21,943 nt of DNA. It comes from a virus. Below, in pieces: positions 14,111 to 21,083 of this stretch. The translations under genes and the position numbers were made by a program. The notes beneath the pieces were generated by a model. That model was not told the origin of the DNA and ran no database searches. It saw only the letters and a program-made list of their open reading frames with translations. The stretch lies in IMG/VR virus record IMGVR_UViG_3300036761_000567, positions 1 to 21,943 of that record; one strand, 5' to 3'. How positions within the stretch are numbered: position 1 is the first letter of the stretch; each line of letters opens with the position of its first letter.

Positions 14111-15933
14111 TACATCCCACCTCCCAACATGGCGTTCTGCTGCCCCACGGCTGCGGTTGCCTGTGACTGTTCATTGAATTGTGTAGTCGGCCCCGGCATC
14201 GGGGTTCCACCTACGGGAAATTGTCCATTTTGAGTCGTATCCATTCCGCCGAGAGGGCCACCTAATTTCTTGTTCTGTTTCCCGGCCGTACGCGCGTACC
14301 ATTGCATCCGACTCTGAAAATCGGGGTCGGTGAATATATCGTCGATGATCTCGGAAATCCCCTGATCCTCGGCAATCGTAGTCAAGTACCGCTGAATGTT
14401 GAACGGTTGGCCTGCCTGCATACTCACCATCAAGGCTTGGAAGGCTTGCGGGACCGTCTGGGTCGTGAACGCACTCACTCTCCGGGCGCGGTCCATCGGG
14501 TCCACTACGGACATCGACCGCCGCACGATAGTGAAACCGAGTGTGTCGAACTCACCGCTCTTATCCTGCGGTGTCAACCACAATTGCCGTTCCCGGCCGT
14601 CTGGCAGCCGTTTAATGAGCGGGATACCCGGTTGACCGGGTTGGAATAGGAGGTCGTCGTTGTGCAGATACCACGCCTCTTTGCCCGCCGACTCGGCCGC
14701 GAAGTCATACATCATGTCCCGCATGTCGCCGACGCCGATGGAGGCGTTCTGTTGGAGAATCTGTTGGCCTGTGGCCTTGTCCGAACTGATCCCGGCCCCG
14801 CTCATCAGGTCAGGATTGCCTGCCACGAGATTGAACCACCCGTAAATCGAACTGGTCATCTGCACGGTCTCGGCGGACGGCCCCTCAAACGTCTTGATCT
14901 GCACGCCATCAGGGTTATTGCTTGCAACCCACTCACCATCGGCGGCATCGTGGATCGCCTCGGCAACATCGGCATTGGCCGGATCATAGACGCCGACGTT
15001 CTTCTGCCGGTCGGCCTGCAACATAGCCTTCTTGAACAACTTGCACGCCATGTCCGACAAGTCCCGCCACACGCCCACGGGCGCTATTGGGAAGGGGTTG
15101 TCCGGCACGGGTGGAGTCAGGGACCCGAACGTGTACGGACCGCTCGGCGGACCGTAGTATTCCCCGACCTTGAGGAAGTCCGTCGCCCCGGCCTCTTCGG
15201 GGTCGGGAATATAACAAATACTCTCAGCTTCGGGGACCCACAGTTCTACGATATTCACGTAGTCTTGCAAATCCATCATTGCGAGAGCGTTGTTGTCGTC
15301 TTTGGAGAGGTCCGCCGCCCGGTTCTCGCTGGCCTTGGTGCCCGCGCGCGGGAGCGACTTGACCAGTTCCTCGTTGAAACCGTCAGCGGCGAGCAACTTA
15401 CTCCGCTCGATGCGGATGCGATGGCCGAGAAATGCCGCCCGACCCCAACGGATGCAACACGGGTCGCCCACGAAATCATCGAGACTGATCCGTTCGGTGT
15501 AGATTTGGCCGGGATCGACTTGGAGATCGGGAGAAACTGTCAATAACTGGCCGGATGCAGCAATACTCGTCTTGGTGACGGCAAGGCCGAAACACATATC
15601 GACGGCACAGGCGCGGAGGAGTTGGGCTTTGTGTGTCTTCTTGTGCAACTCATCGAGGGCCAAACCGAGTCGTTCGGCATAGCCCCGTTGCGCCAACACA
15701 GGCGTGAGAATCTTGTTGTACCCTTCCTTTTGGACAAGGTTCGGGATCAGGGATCGGATCGCAAGGAAGACAAGATTGAGCGGTTGGTCCCCGGTCAGTC
15801 CGGATTCCTTACTGAAATAGTCACCCACATAGGCCCGGATATGGCTCGCGCGGGCGAGACGGAAACGCTTTACACGCTCGAACCCGGCCTTAACAGAGTC
15901 GGAGATTTTTCCAGCAGTTAGTTCAACAGCCAT
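14110..15933 (-). CDS. Portal protein
   Basis: 607 residues, a usual size for portals of short-tailed phages. It lies directly after TerL (3-base gap), the normal packaging order. Its content fits: an N-terminal helical clip region (ISDSVKAGFERVKRFRLARA), PLNLVFLAIRSLIPNLVQKE, the segment LLRACAVDMCFGLAVTKTSI, then a beta region with LDDFVGDPCCIRWGRAAFLG, and a C-terminal tail rich in Gln/Gly (GGPLGGMDTTQNGQFPVGG). The late segment SGAGISSDKATGQQILQQNA resembles the helix before the tunnel loop. It should form the dodecameric ring at the packaging vertex. Call from order, length and pattern. Confidence 0.85.
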   Translation of the reverse strand: MAVELTAGKISDSVKAGFERVKRFRLARASHIRAYVGDYFSKESGLTGDQPLNLVFLAIRSLIPNLVQKEGYNKILTPVLAQRGYAERLGLALDELHKKTHKAQLLRACAVDMCFGLAVTKTSIAASGQLLTVSPDLQVDPGQIYTERISLDDFVGDPCCIRWGRAAFLGHRIRIERSKLLAADGFNEELVKSLPRAGTKASENRAADLSKDDNNALAMMDLQDYVNIVELWVPEAESICYIPDPEEAGATDFLKVGEYYGPPSGPYTFGSLTPPVPDNPFPIAPVGVWRDLSDMACKLFKKAMLQADRQKNVGVYDPANADVAEAIHDAADGEWVASNNPDGVQIKTFEGPSAETVQMTSSIYGWFNLVAGNPDLMSGAGISSDKATGQQILQQNASIGVGDMRDMMYDFAAESAGKEAWYLHNDDLLFQPGQPGIPLIKRLPDGRERQLWLTPQDKSGEFDTLGFTIVRRSMSVVDPMDRARRVSAFTTQTVPQAFQALMVSMQAGQPFNIQRYLTTIAEDQGISEIIDDIFTDPDFQSRMQWYARTAGKQNKKLGGPLGGMDTTQNGQFPVGGTPMPGPTTQFNEQSQATAAVGQQNAMLGGGM

Positions 15934-15936
15934 AGT

Positions 15937-17856
15937 CTATCCAAACGAATAAGGGCTCTGCCAACCGTTCGACTTCTTCACCGATGACTTCCATTTACTG
16001 AACCGATACCCCCAGGTCCCACTCGGCGCGGTGTCACTCTCCGGTTTTGGTTTCATCACTTCCTTGTCCATCACCGTCAAAGCGTCGGCCATCACCCGGT
16101 CCCCGTGGCCGAGGTACGCCGCCTTGTCTTTATCCACCAACTCCGCCGGACCGCACCCGCCACCGGGATAGGTAATGTACGTTTTTGCCTGGTCCAGACT
16201 TTGCCGGTCACGATTGATGATCCGGCCCTCCTTCAAGGCCCGTTCGTAAGCCCGGAGGAGGAGTTGTTTTCGTTCCCGATTCGTATGAAAACCGATCCTA
16301 TCAGTCTTCTTCTCAGCCACATTCCCTACCGACTCGTCACGGTAGTAGTGGGAATACCCCATCTGTTTGATGAAGACCTCGGTAAAGTCCCAACCGGGGC
16401 CGTTCTTTTCGTGTATCACGAAAGGTAGTCGTTGCGGCGCTCCTCCACCAACCCAGAGGGCCAGGGCTGCCACGGTGCGGGCAGCATCGTAGGGGGGCGT
16501 TGTTCGACTCGCCCACTTGGCGACGATTTCACCCGTTTGCTTGCACTTGACCGACGCGACCGTTTCGCTCGTGCCTTCACCGCCCTGCCCCTTACTGATG
16601 TCGATGCCGATAATGTAACTCTTACTCTGGTCAAGTCGCCCACTCGTGAGCGGTGCCCACACCTGCAACTCACCATCCTTGGCCCGCGTCAGGGACACGG
16701 CCTTGAGGTCGCGGGCGCGAAAGAGCTTCGATACATCAGCGTTAGGTATCTTCTCGCGGAGTTTTATGTTGAACCTTTCCTTGGGGTCGCGACAATACAA
16801 CGAGGCATGGAGATCGAGGTCCGAGTGAGTGAAGAAGCAATCTCCAACTGCGCCTTCTTGGGCGTATATCTCGGTCGCAACTTCCTTCCAACCCGAACGC
16901 TCTATTTCATGCTCAATAAAGGGGCTGGTAATACGGTAGCCCTTAGTTGTCTCATCCTGAACCAAAAACCGCTTCTTCCCTTTAACCGGATGGTCCCAAG
17001 CATAGATACCAAACACTTTGATCGTGCCGCTCGCCTTCCAATTCGAGTAGCAACTACCCGGAAGATCAGTCGTACTATTAACGATTCGGCACGGGCAAAC
17101 TGCCGCCGTTGACCGCTTGATACTTTCACCAGCCTGGCACTTCGCAAACTCATCGAGAAGGATCAAAGCGGCTCGGTCCCCACTAAACGCTGACGAGTTT
17201 GTCGATTCGCCTGCAATCGTACTACCATTAAGGGCATTGTGGATTCGCATACTCGTGCGATTTCCCCGACCTCGAACGGACACGCCCGGCGGTCGGAGCC
17301 AATCGGGCAGGTAGGCGTTCAGTGTGTCGTGTTTGAAAAACAGCGACTTCGAGATCGGACTATCTACGAGGTCCTCAACCCTGCTCAGTTCCCTTAGTTG
17401 GGTGTTGGGCCGTGTCAGCCAAAGCCAGTGAATAAAGGCCGCACAAATCCACGAACAGCCCATATCGCGGGACTTGTCCACAAGGCCATCATGTCCCTCG
17501 GTGAAGCACTTGTGCAGAAACTCGACAAGTTCGTCCTGCCGTTCAAAGCAAATCCACGGGTGTAGTGCAACTCGTGCCGGAACGTTACCCCACGTTTCCT
17601 CGGACACCTCCTGCTCGTGCAGAGTCCACACGAAGGTATTGATAAAGAACAGGGGCGATTCTACAATCGCGGCCCTCAAGTCCTGTTGCAAAACCGTATC
17701 CTTCTCGGCTTTGTGTAGCAACTTTTCCCGATACTCCCGATTCACCCCATCTTCCATCGGGACGATCAAGCCGGTGCGATTACACTTCCACGTCTTTCGC
17801 CCAGAAGGGAAAGGTGTCACCAAATCAGGTTTTACCGTGGAAATCCCGCCGGTCAC
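15937..17856 (-). CDS. terL: Terminase large subunit
   Basis: 639 residues. The packaging ATPase is marked by a Walker A-like GLVDKSRDMGCSW (about 124-136), Walker B ALILLDEFAK (about 230-239) and a coupling motif NSTTDLPG (260-267). The C-terminal RNase H-like nuclease is marked by YIIGIDISKG (Asp419), FVIHEKNGPG (Glu483) and HGDRVMADALTV (Asp586/Asp591). It cuts concatemers and pumps DNA through the portal. The start is a GTG at 17856 overlapping the 33-aa zinc-ribbon stop (GTGA). Both domains appear complete. The Walker A form lacking the usual GK belongs to the known KSRxMGxSW type. Confidence 0.95.
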   Translation of the reverse strand: MTGGISTVKPDLVTPFPSGRKTWKCNRTGLIVPMEDGVNREYREKLLHKAEKDTVLQQDLRAAIVESPLFFINTFVWTLHEQEVSEETWGNVPARVALHPWICFERQDELVEFLHKCFTEGHDGLVDKSRDMGCSWICAAFIHWLWLTRPNTQLRELSRVEDLVDSPISKSLFFKHDTLNAYLPDWLRPPGVSVRGRGNRTSMRIHNALNGSTIAGESTNSSAFSGDRAALILLDEFAKCQAGESIKRSTAAVCPCRIVNSTTDLPGSCYSNWKASGTIKVFGIYAWDHPVKGKKRFLVQDETTKGYRITSPFIEHEIERSGWKEVATEIYAQEGAVGDCFFTHSDLDLHASLYCRDPKERFNIKLREKIPNADVSKLFRARDLKAVSLTRAKDGELQVWAPLTSGRLDQSKSYIIGIDISKGQGGEGTSETVASVKCKQTGEIVAKWASRTTPPYDAARTVAALALWVGGGAPQRLPFVIHEKNGPGWDFTEVFIKQMGYSHYYRDESVGNVAEKKTDRIGFHTNRERKQLLLRAYERALKEGRIINRDRQSLDQAKTYITYPGGGCGPAELVDKDKAAYLGHGDRVMADALTVMDKEVMKPKPESDTAPSGTWGYRFSKWKSSVKKSNGWQSPYSFG

Positions 17857-17954
17857 TTGCCGTGTCTTTCTAAGTAATTGGCTGCGCGTCGTATAACATG
17901 AGGAAACTCCTCTATTAACTTTTCAATGCCACACTTAGAACAAACTTTTGTCAC
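17853..17954 (-). CDS. 33-aa solo zinc-ribbon miniprotein
   Basis: A 33-codon frame fills the gap between the small-terminase candidate and TerL. It starts with GTG overlapping the upstream TGA (GTGA) and ends overlapping TerL's GTG in the same way. The sequence starts MTKVCSKCGIEKLIEEFP, the CxxCG..K...EF knuckle, and ends in a helical basic stretch (RRAANYLERHGK). The second Cys pair is missing. Perfect four-base overlaps at both ends are strong evidence that ribosomes pass through it. Confidence 0.65.
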   Translation of the reverse strand: MTKVCSKCGIEKLIEEFPHVIRRAANYLERHGK

Positions 17955-18364
17955 TCCCCCATGACCTCCGCCGAAATCTTGTTCACCCGCTCCGTGTTGA
18001 TCCTCGAAATCTTATCGGGTACACTCTCCCGCCCACTATCCTTTTCCTGTTCCATCGTCCCGGCCTTCCCTTCTACCCTATCAAGGACCAACTTCACATA
18101 CTCGAACGTGGGCGCATGGACCGCGCCATCGGGGCCAGTACGGGGTAGGGCCTGTTCCCAAATGTGACGGGCGAGACGTTCGGCCTTGGACATCAATCGC
18201 GGCGGACCCACCGGACAACCCTTGGGGGCGTCGTCCTGCATGACCTCGGTGACTTCGGTCCCGATCGCGCGGAGGTAGCCGCTGAGGAGGGCTCCAGCGC
18301 GTTGTTTCTGGCCAAGTTCGAGGAGGTCTTTACTTTCGGTCGGCAGTTTCTTGGTCTTGGCCAT
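17951..18364 (-). CDS. Small terminase candidate
   Basis: 137 residues just before TerL. The ATG at 18364 follows a GAGGA site. The sequence is helical and charged: LLELGQKQRAGALLSGYLRA, then KAERLARHIWEQALPRTGPD and TFEYVKLVLDRVEGKAGTME. The C-terminal part has EKDSGRESVPDKISRINTER. A DNA-binding helix-turn-helix is not obvious. I call it a small terminase by its position and size; small terminase subunits vary so much that sequence alone cannot confirm it. Confidence 0.6.
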   Translation of the reverse strand: MAKTKKLPTESKDLLELGQKQRAGALLSGYLRAIGTEVTEVMQDDAPKGCPVGPPRLMSKAERLARHIWEQALPRTGPDGAVHAPTFEYVKLVLDRVEGKAGTMEQEKDSGRESVPDKISRINTERVNKISAEVMGE

Positions 18365-18431
18365 CGTCTTCCTCTATCTCCGGTTCCTTCGGTCCCAAAC
18401 ACTCCCGCAACACATCCTCACAATCGCACAT
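18330..18431 (-). CDS. 33-aa acidic Cys-containing miniprotein (possible)
   Basis: A 33-codon frame begins with ATG at 18431, immediately after the TGA of the upstream zinc-ribbon gene, with a good AAGGA site 7 bases away. It reads MCDCEDVLRECLGPKEPEIE and then an acidic tail, and overlaps the first 35 bases of the small-terminase candidate in another frame. Three Cys and a CDC motif stand near the start. The well-placed ribosome site supports it; the small size and out-of-frame overlap argue caution. It could serve mainly to couple translation. Confidence 0.45.
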   Translation of the reverse strand: MCDCEDVLRECLGPKEPEIEEDDGQDQETADRK

Positions 18432-18692
18432 TCATTTTTCCTTCTCTTTATGCCGTCTCAACGCCGCCGTCCGACGGTTATCGCGGCGATACTGGACCTC
18501 AGGTCTGCCCTTGCGGACACGATATTTGATGATATGAACCAAGGAACAATCGCAACACGCCACGATCTCAGTCTTGTTCAGAGGTTCCCAGTCTCCATCG
18601 TAGATTTGGCGATACTTGGTCACTCCCGGCTCCACCACATAACCAATCTCGCCGCTACTCCGGCACCGAGGACACAGGCGAGACCCTCCCAA
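18432..18692 (-). CDS. Zinc-ribbon protein, 86 aa
   Basis: Residues 7-10 are CPRC and residues about 46-49 are CCDC, a two-knuckle zinc ribbon, with a Lys/Arg-rich C-terminus (RRDNRRTAALRRHKEKEK) fit for nucleic-acid binding. The start is uncertain: to keep CPRC it must begin at the TTG at 18692, which has no clear ribosome site and overlaps the membrane-protein gene by 73 bases. The next in-frame GTG codons come after the first knuckle. No function can be assigned. Confidence 0.6.
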   Translation of the reverse strand: MGGSRLCPRCRSSGEIGYVVEPGVTKYRQIYDGDWEPLNKTEIVACCDCSLVHIIKYRVRKGRPEVQYRRDNRRTAALRRHKEKEK

Positions 18693-18868
18693 TAGGTGCC
18701 GTTACGCGCCAACCACATGCCGGTAAAGACTCCAACCGCCTCGTCTGCCATCACGATACCGCAGAGCAAATTCTTTCGCCGTGCGTCCCATGCGGCCGAC
18801 CGAGCCAAGGTAAGTCCCCAGACGGTCAGACCTACGCAGAACAGTAGTCCGAGTCGGAGGAGGTTCAT
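18620..18868 (-). CDS. Small membrane protein, holin-like candidate
   Basis: 82 residues with three hydrophobic segments: about 3-22 (LLRLGLLFCVGLTVWGLTLA), 35-53 (LCGIVMADEAVGVFTGMWL) and 61-77 (WEGLACVLGAGVAARLVMW), with charged residues between and a short charged tail. GGAG about 11 bases before the ATG supports the start. Length, number of segments and place near the terminase genes would fit a class I holin, but no endolysin is in the window to pair with. A competing 61-codon frame (18702-18887) begins at a TAATG but looks like a shadow. Confidence 0.55.
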   Translation of the reverse strand: MNLLRLGLLFCVGLTVWGLTLARSAAWDARRKNLLCGIVMADEAVGVFTGMWLARNGTYWEGLACVLGAGVAARLVMWWSRE

Positions 18869-18886
18869 CTTGGGTCTCCGGGGGCA

Positions 18887-19054
18887 TTATTTCTTCCTCT
18901 TGGGTTTACTGAATGACGCCTTCTCCGGCAGACCCTTGGGCGACTGTCCGGCAACATACTCTGCGGCCTTAGTCTGGGACAGACCCTTCTCACCGCCCTT
19001 CTTATGGGCCACCCACTGCATGTAACGGTACTGCGCCTTTGACGTAGCTGGCAT
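18887..19054 (-). CDS. Small basic phage protein, MPATSKAQ type
   Basis: A 55-codon frame opens at the ATG at 19054 with GGAG about 9 bases upstream. The sequence starts MPATSKAQYRYMQWVAHKKG and ends in a Lys-rich tail (SFSKPKRKK), with EKGLSQTKAAEYVAGQSPKG between. Very similar 50-70 residue proteins are common in tailed phages and bacteria, often annotated DUF3008-like from memory; their function is unknown. Basic charge suggests nucleic-acid contact. Confidence 0.75.
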   Translation of the reverse strand: MPATSKAQYRYMQWVAHKKGGEKGLSQTKAAEYVAGQSPKGLPEKASFSKPKRKK

Positions 19055-19058
19055 TTAG

Positions 19059-19163
19059 TTAACTCCGCTCAGTTGCGTGACAATAACACCCCCTACCATC
19101 CCGTTTGCTGCGGCAAAACTCCGCAAGGGGTTTTACTTCCCCGCAACTTGGACAGCGTTTCAC
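19059..19163 (-). CDS. 34-aa solo zinc-ribbon miniprotein
   Basis: The 180-base gap before the MPATSKAQ-type gene holds a 34-codon frame with a GTG start at 19163. It reads MKRCPSCGEVKPLAEFCRSK then DGRGCYCHATERS. CPSCGEVKPLAEF is the standard first knuckle, and CYC near the end is what remains of the usual second pair (YCKAC). The ribosome site is poor (AGG 3 bases away), so the start is uncertain, but no other start exists after the upstream stop. It stops 4 bases before the next gene. Similar knuckles occur at the start of the broken endonuclease and in two other miniproteins here. Confidence 0.55.
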   Translation of the reverse strand: MKRCPSCGEVKPLAEFCRSKRDGRGCYCHATERS

Positions 19164-19234
19164 AGTCCTGATAGTTTCGCCCTCGTTGACCGTTTACCCT
19201 TCTGTCCGGTAATATACTACTCCCGGAAACCGCA
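19164..19234. other. Short gap without gene
   Basis: This 71-base stretch separates the Ig-like gene from the zinc-ribbon miniprotein. It holds only a 13-codon frame (ATG overlapping the upstream TGA). I see no hairpin or promoter. Confidence 0.5.
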
Positions 19235-19600
19235 TCAACCGATCATCGAGGGCGCTACCAAATTTTCAACTGCCGTTTGCAAATCATCGACTTTCGCGTT
19301 AATCGTCGTCACCGTAGCCCCGATCTCTGCGACATTGAATTGTCCGACGGAGAACGACTTCACAGTTTTGCCGCCGTTCGCATCGTTTGTCTGCACGAGC
19401 CACAGGCCCTCGGCATCAGGGGTGAAGGACTTCTTGTAGCGGCCGGTCGCCCCGATCTCCACCATCGCCCCACTCTGCCCGGCATCCAGCGCTCCGGCCT
19501 CATCATACACACTCATGGTCACAACAACACCAGTGGCCCCGCCCGCGGCTTGGTACACAACGTCAATCGACTCGCCTACTTTATAGGTCTTGTCTGCCAT
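19235..19600 (-). CDS. Ig-like/beta-sandwich phage protein
   Basis: 121 residues. Residues about 1-88 form a small beta sandwich of the extracellular Ig-like type: TYKVGESIDVVYQAAGG, GVVVTMSVYDEAG, ATGRYKKSFTPDAEGLWLVQ and GGKTVKSFSVG. The G-Y..SFTPD..G-W pattern is common in phage adhesion or decoration proteins. The last 20 residues (VTTINAKVDDLQTAVENL) look like a short coiled-coil. An AAGG site precedes the ATG, which lies 20 bases inside the upstream gene. It may decorate the virion; placement away from the structural block makes this uncertain. Confidence 0.7.
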   Translation of the reverse strand: MADKTYKVGESIDVVYQAAGGATGVVVTMSVYDEAGALDAGQSGAMVEIGATGRYKKSFTPDAEGLWLVQTNDANGGKTVKSFSVGQFNVAEIGATVTTINAKVDDLQTAVENLVAPSMIG

Positions 19601-19763
19601 GAATTACCTTCCCACTCCGCACGATCTTGTGTTGTTTCAAAAGATTCTGGTACGCTTCCTCGAATTGTTCCTTCGGGATCAGGCCAAACGCAAAAGCGTG
19701 GCGAAGGTCATATTCGTCCGGGTGCGTCTGACAAGGGCGTCTTGTCGAACCCTTTCCGTTCAT
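19581..19763 (-). CDS. Small NGKGS-type phage protein
   Basis: 60 residues from the ATG at 19763, which overlaps the GroES-like stop by ATGA. It starts MNGKGSTRRPCQTHPDEYDL, the NGKGS.RRP opening of a small protein common in phages, then LIPKEQFEEAYQNLLKQHK, a helix. A longer frame to 20048 in the same register only shadows the GroES-like gene. No function is known to me for this family; the basic N-terminus hints at nucleic-acid binding. Confidence 0.75.
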   Translation of the reverse strand: MNGKGSTRRPCQTHPDEYDLRHAFAFGLIPKEQFEEAYQNLLKQHKIVRSGKVIHGRQDL

Positions 19764-20056
19764 TCTTGGGGCCACACTACGGCAACGTCCTCCTCCTTGA
19801 TGACCAGGGCCGGTTTCTCCTCGCCCGCCACACTGACAGTCAGATCGAAGGTCCGCGTTTGCATGACCCTGACGTAGGTCAACATGGGTACAAGAATCGT
19901 ATCGCCGACCCGAATGTACTTGACATCGGGACCGATAGCGATGACCTCGGCAGTGTTGCTCTCTTCTTGGGCCGTGTCCGGCAGAAGGATGCCCCGCCGC
20001 TCGCCTTGTTTCGCGCCACGCACTACGACCAGATTGTTCCCCAAACATTGTAGCAT
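19760..20056 (-). CDS. groES: GroES-like co-chaperonin
   Basis: 98 residues, a typical Cpn10 length. The start is the ATG at 20056 with GGAG 6 bases upstream; the frame open to 20188 only shadows the membrane miniprotein. The family order is clear: NNLVVVRGAKQGERRGILLP (first strand and the mobile loop with its hydrophobic GILLP anchor), AEVIAIGPDVKYIRVGDTIL (central barrel), and ALVIKEEDVAVVW (last strand, matching the IKEEDILAVV pattern of GroES). It would cap host GroEL to fold phage proteins such as the capsid, as T4 gp31 does. No GroEL is encoded here. The gene follows the miniprotein stop by one base, so it is coupled. Confidence 0.9.
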   Translation of the reverse strand: MLQCLGNNLVVVRGAKQGERRGILLPDTAQEESNTAEVIAIGPDVKYIRVGDTILVPMLTYVRVMQTRTFDLTVSVAGEEKPALVIKEEDVAVVWPQE

Positions 20057-20057
20057 T

Positions 20058-20210
20058 TCATTCTCCTCGATTTCCGATGAGCGACAACCCGAAGATACAA
20101 CTGAGTAACAACATCTCCCACGTATGCACGTCCAACATTGGGGAGAAATCCGACAACAACAGATAAAACACCCCAACCCCAACCCCAAGTCCCACCAACT
20201 TTCTAACCAT
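20058..20210 (-). CDS. 50-aa membrane miniprotein
   Basis: A 50-codon frame exactly fills the gap between the protease and the GroES-like gene: ATG at 20210, one base after the protease TAG, with GGGG 8 bases upstream; its TGA is one base before the GroES start. It has two hydrophobic stretches, about 5-19 (LVGLGVGLGVFYLLL) and 33-46 (MLLLSCIFGLSLIG), with the short polar segment SDFSPMLDVHTWE between. It is probably a membrane hairpin. The role is unknown: it could partner the membrane-anchored protease or be a holin- or spanin-like part. Confidence 0.65.
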   Translation of the reverse strand: MVRKLVGLGVGVGVFYLLLSDFSPMLDVHTWEMLLLSCIFGLSLIGNRGE

Positions 20211-20211
20211 A

Positions 20212-21075
20212 CTATCCCCTTTCATTCACATCTACTACTATTTCACCCGGAGGCCCTTGCGGGCCACACTCACCCGGAGGTCCTTGTGGTCCTTGCGGAC
20301 CGCGCATATCAGGTTGGATCACCCGGAACCGGCACAGGTCGAACCACGACCGCACCGCCCCGATAGTGTCGCGGAACCGGGCCACAGGCACCGAATAATT
20401 CAGTGTTTCCGCCATCCCGGCAACGAGGACACCGATAGCCTCACCGCGCATATTGAACACCGGCCCCCCGGAATTGCCGGGGAACGCCGGACTCGTGGTC
20501 TGGAACATGACGTGCCAGTCGTACTGTTTGCCCTCCGGCCAGAGTTTGGCAAGATTGCGGTTCGCGGCCGATAGGATACCGAAGGAGACGGTATTGAAGT
20601 TGTCCTGGCCGAGCGGACTTCCAAAAATAAAGAGTGCATCCCCCACGCGAAGATCATCGCCCTTTGCAAGCCGGGCATACGGCAGCGGGCCGGCGCCGGG
20701 CGGCAAGTCGAGTTTCATCAAGGTCACGTCGTTCTCGCGGTCCTCGATGACGTACTTGACCGGGTACTGTTTGCCGTCATCGAGCGTCACCGTGTAGACG
20801 CCGCACGGGTCGCCATCGGAGACGTGCCTGGCCGTAAACAGGATACCATTAGGGTCGATGAGACACCCGGAGCCCTGGCATCCCCCGCCATCGGGCGTGG
20901 TCTTACGGATGTGAACCACGGCCCCACGGACCTGTTCGACCTGGGGGGCGATGCTGAATTGCTGCACCGTGGTCTTGTAGACCGTCTTGTAGACGACCTT
21001 CTGGGGCCGCAGGAGCAACACCGGCAGGCTACCCACCAGGAAAGCGAGTATCAGGACAATACCCTTGCGAGTCAT
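20212..21075 (-). CDS. Membrane-anchored HtrA-like serine protease with collagen-like tail
   Basis: 287 residues with GGAGG before the ATG. Residues about 5-22 form a hydrophobic signal or anchor (GIVLILAFLVGSLPVLLL). The trypsin-like domain has all three catalytic residues: His84 in FTARHV, Asp116 in RENDVTLMKLD and Ser202 in FPGNSGGPVF. SPLGQ at about 153-157 is typical of HtrA/DegP proteases. No PDZ domain follows; instead residues 259-279 are seven Gly-X-Y triplets (GPQGPQGPPGECGPQGPPGE), a collagen-like stretch, with a short acidic end. The protease should act outside the cytoplasm. In a phage it could process virion or envelope proteins or block superinfection; this is inference. Confidence 0.85.
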   Translation of the reverse strand: MTRKGIVLILAFLVGSLPVLLLRPQKVVYKTVYKTTVQQFSIAPQVEQVRGAVVHIRKTTPDGGGCQGSGCLIDPNGILFTARHVSDGDPCGVYTVTLDDGKQYPVKYVIEDRENDVTLMKLDLPPGAGPLPYARLAKGDDLRVGDALFIFGSPLGQDNFNTVSFGILSAANRNLAKLWPEGKQYDWHVMFQTTSPAFPGNSGGPVFNMRGEAIGVLVAGMAETLNYSVPVARFRDTIGAVRSWFDLCRFRVIQPDMRGPQGPQGPPGECGPQGPPGEIVVDVNERG

Positions 21076-21083
21076 AGGACCTC

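Noticed and set aside
14662-15546. 294-codon plus-strand frame
   Set aside because: Antisense shadow of the portal gene; composition rich in Arg, His and Pro as expected for a shadow.
18702-18887. 61-codon minus frame starting at a TAATG
   Set aside because: The coupled start is attractive, but the product is Arg/Gly-rich without pattern, while the overlapping frame at 18620-18868 encodes clear membrane segments. Not fully excluded.
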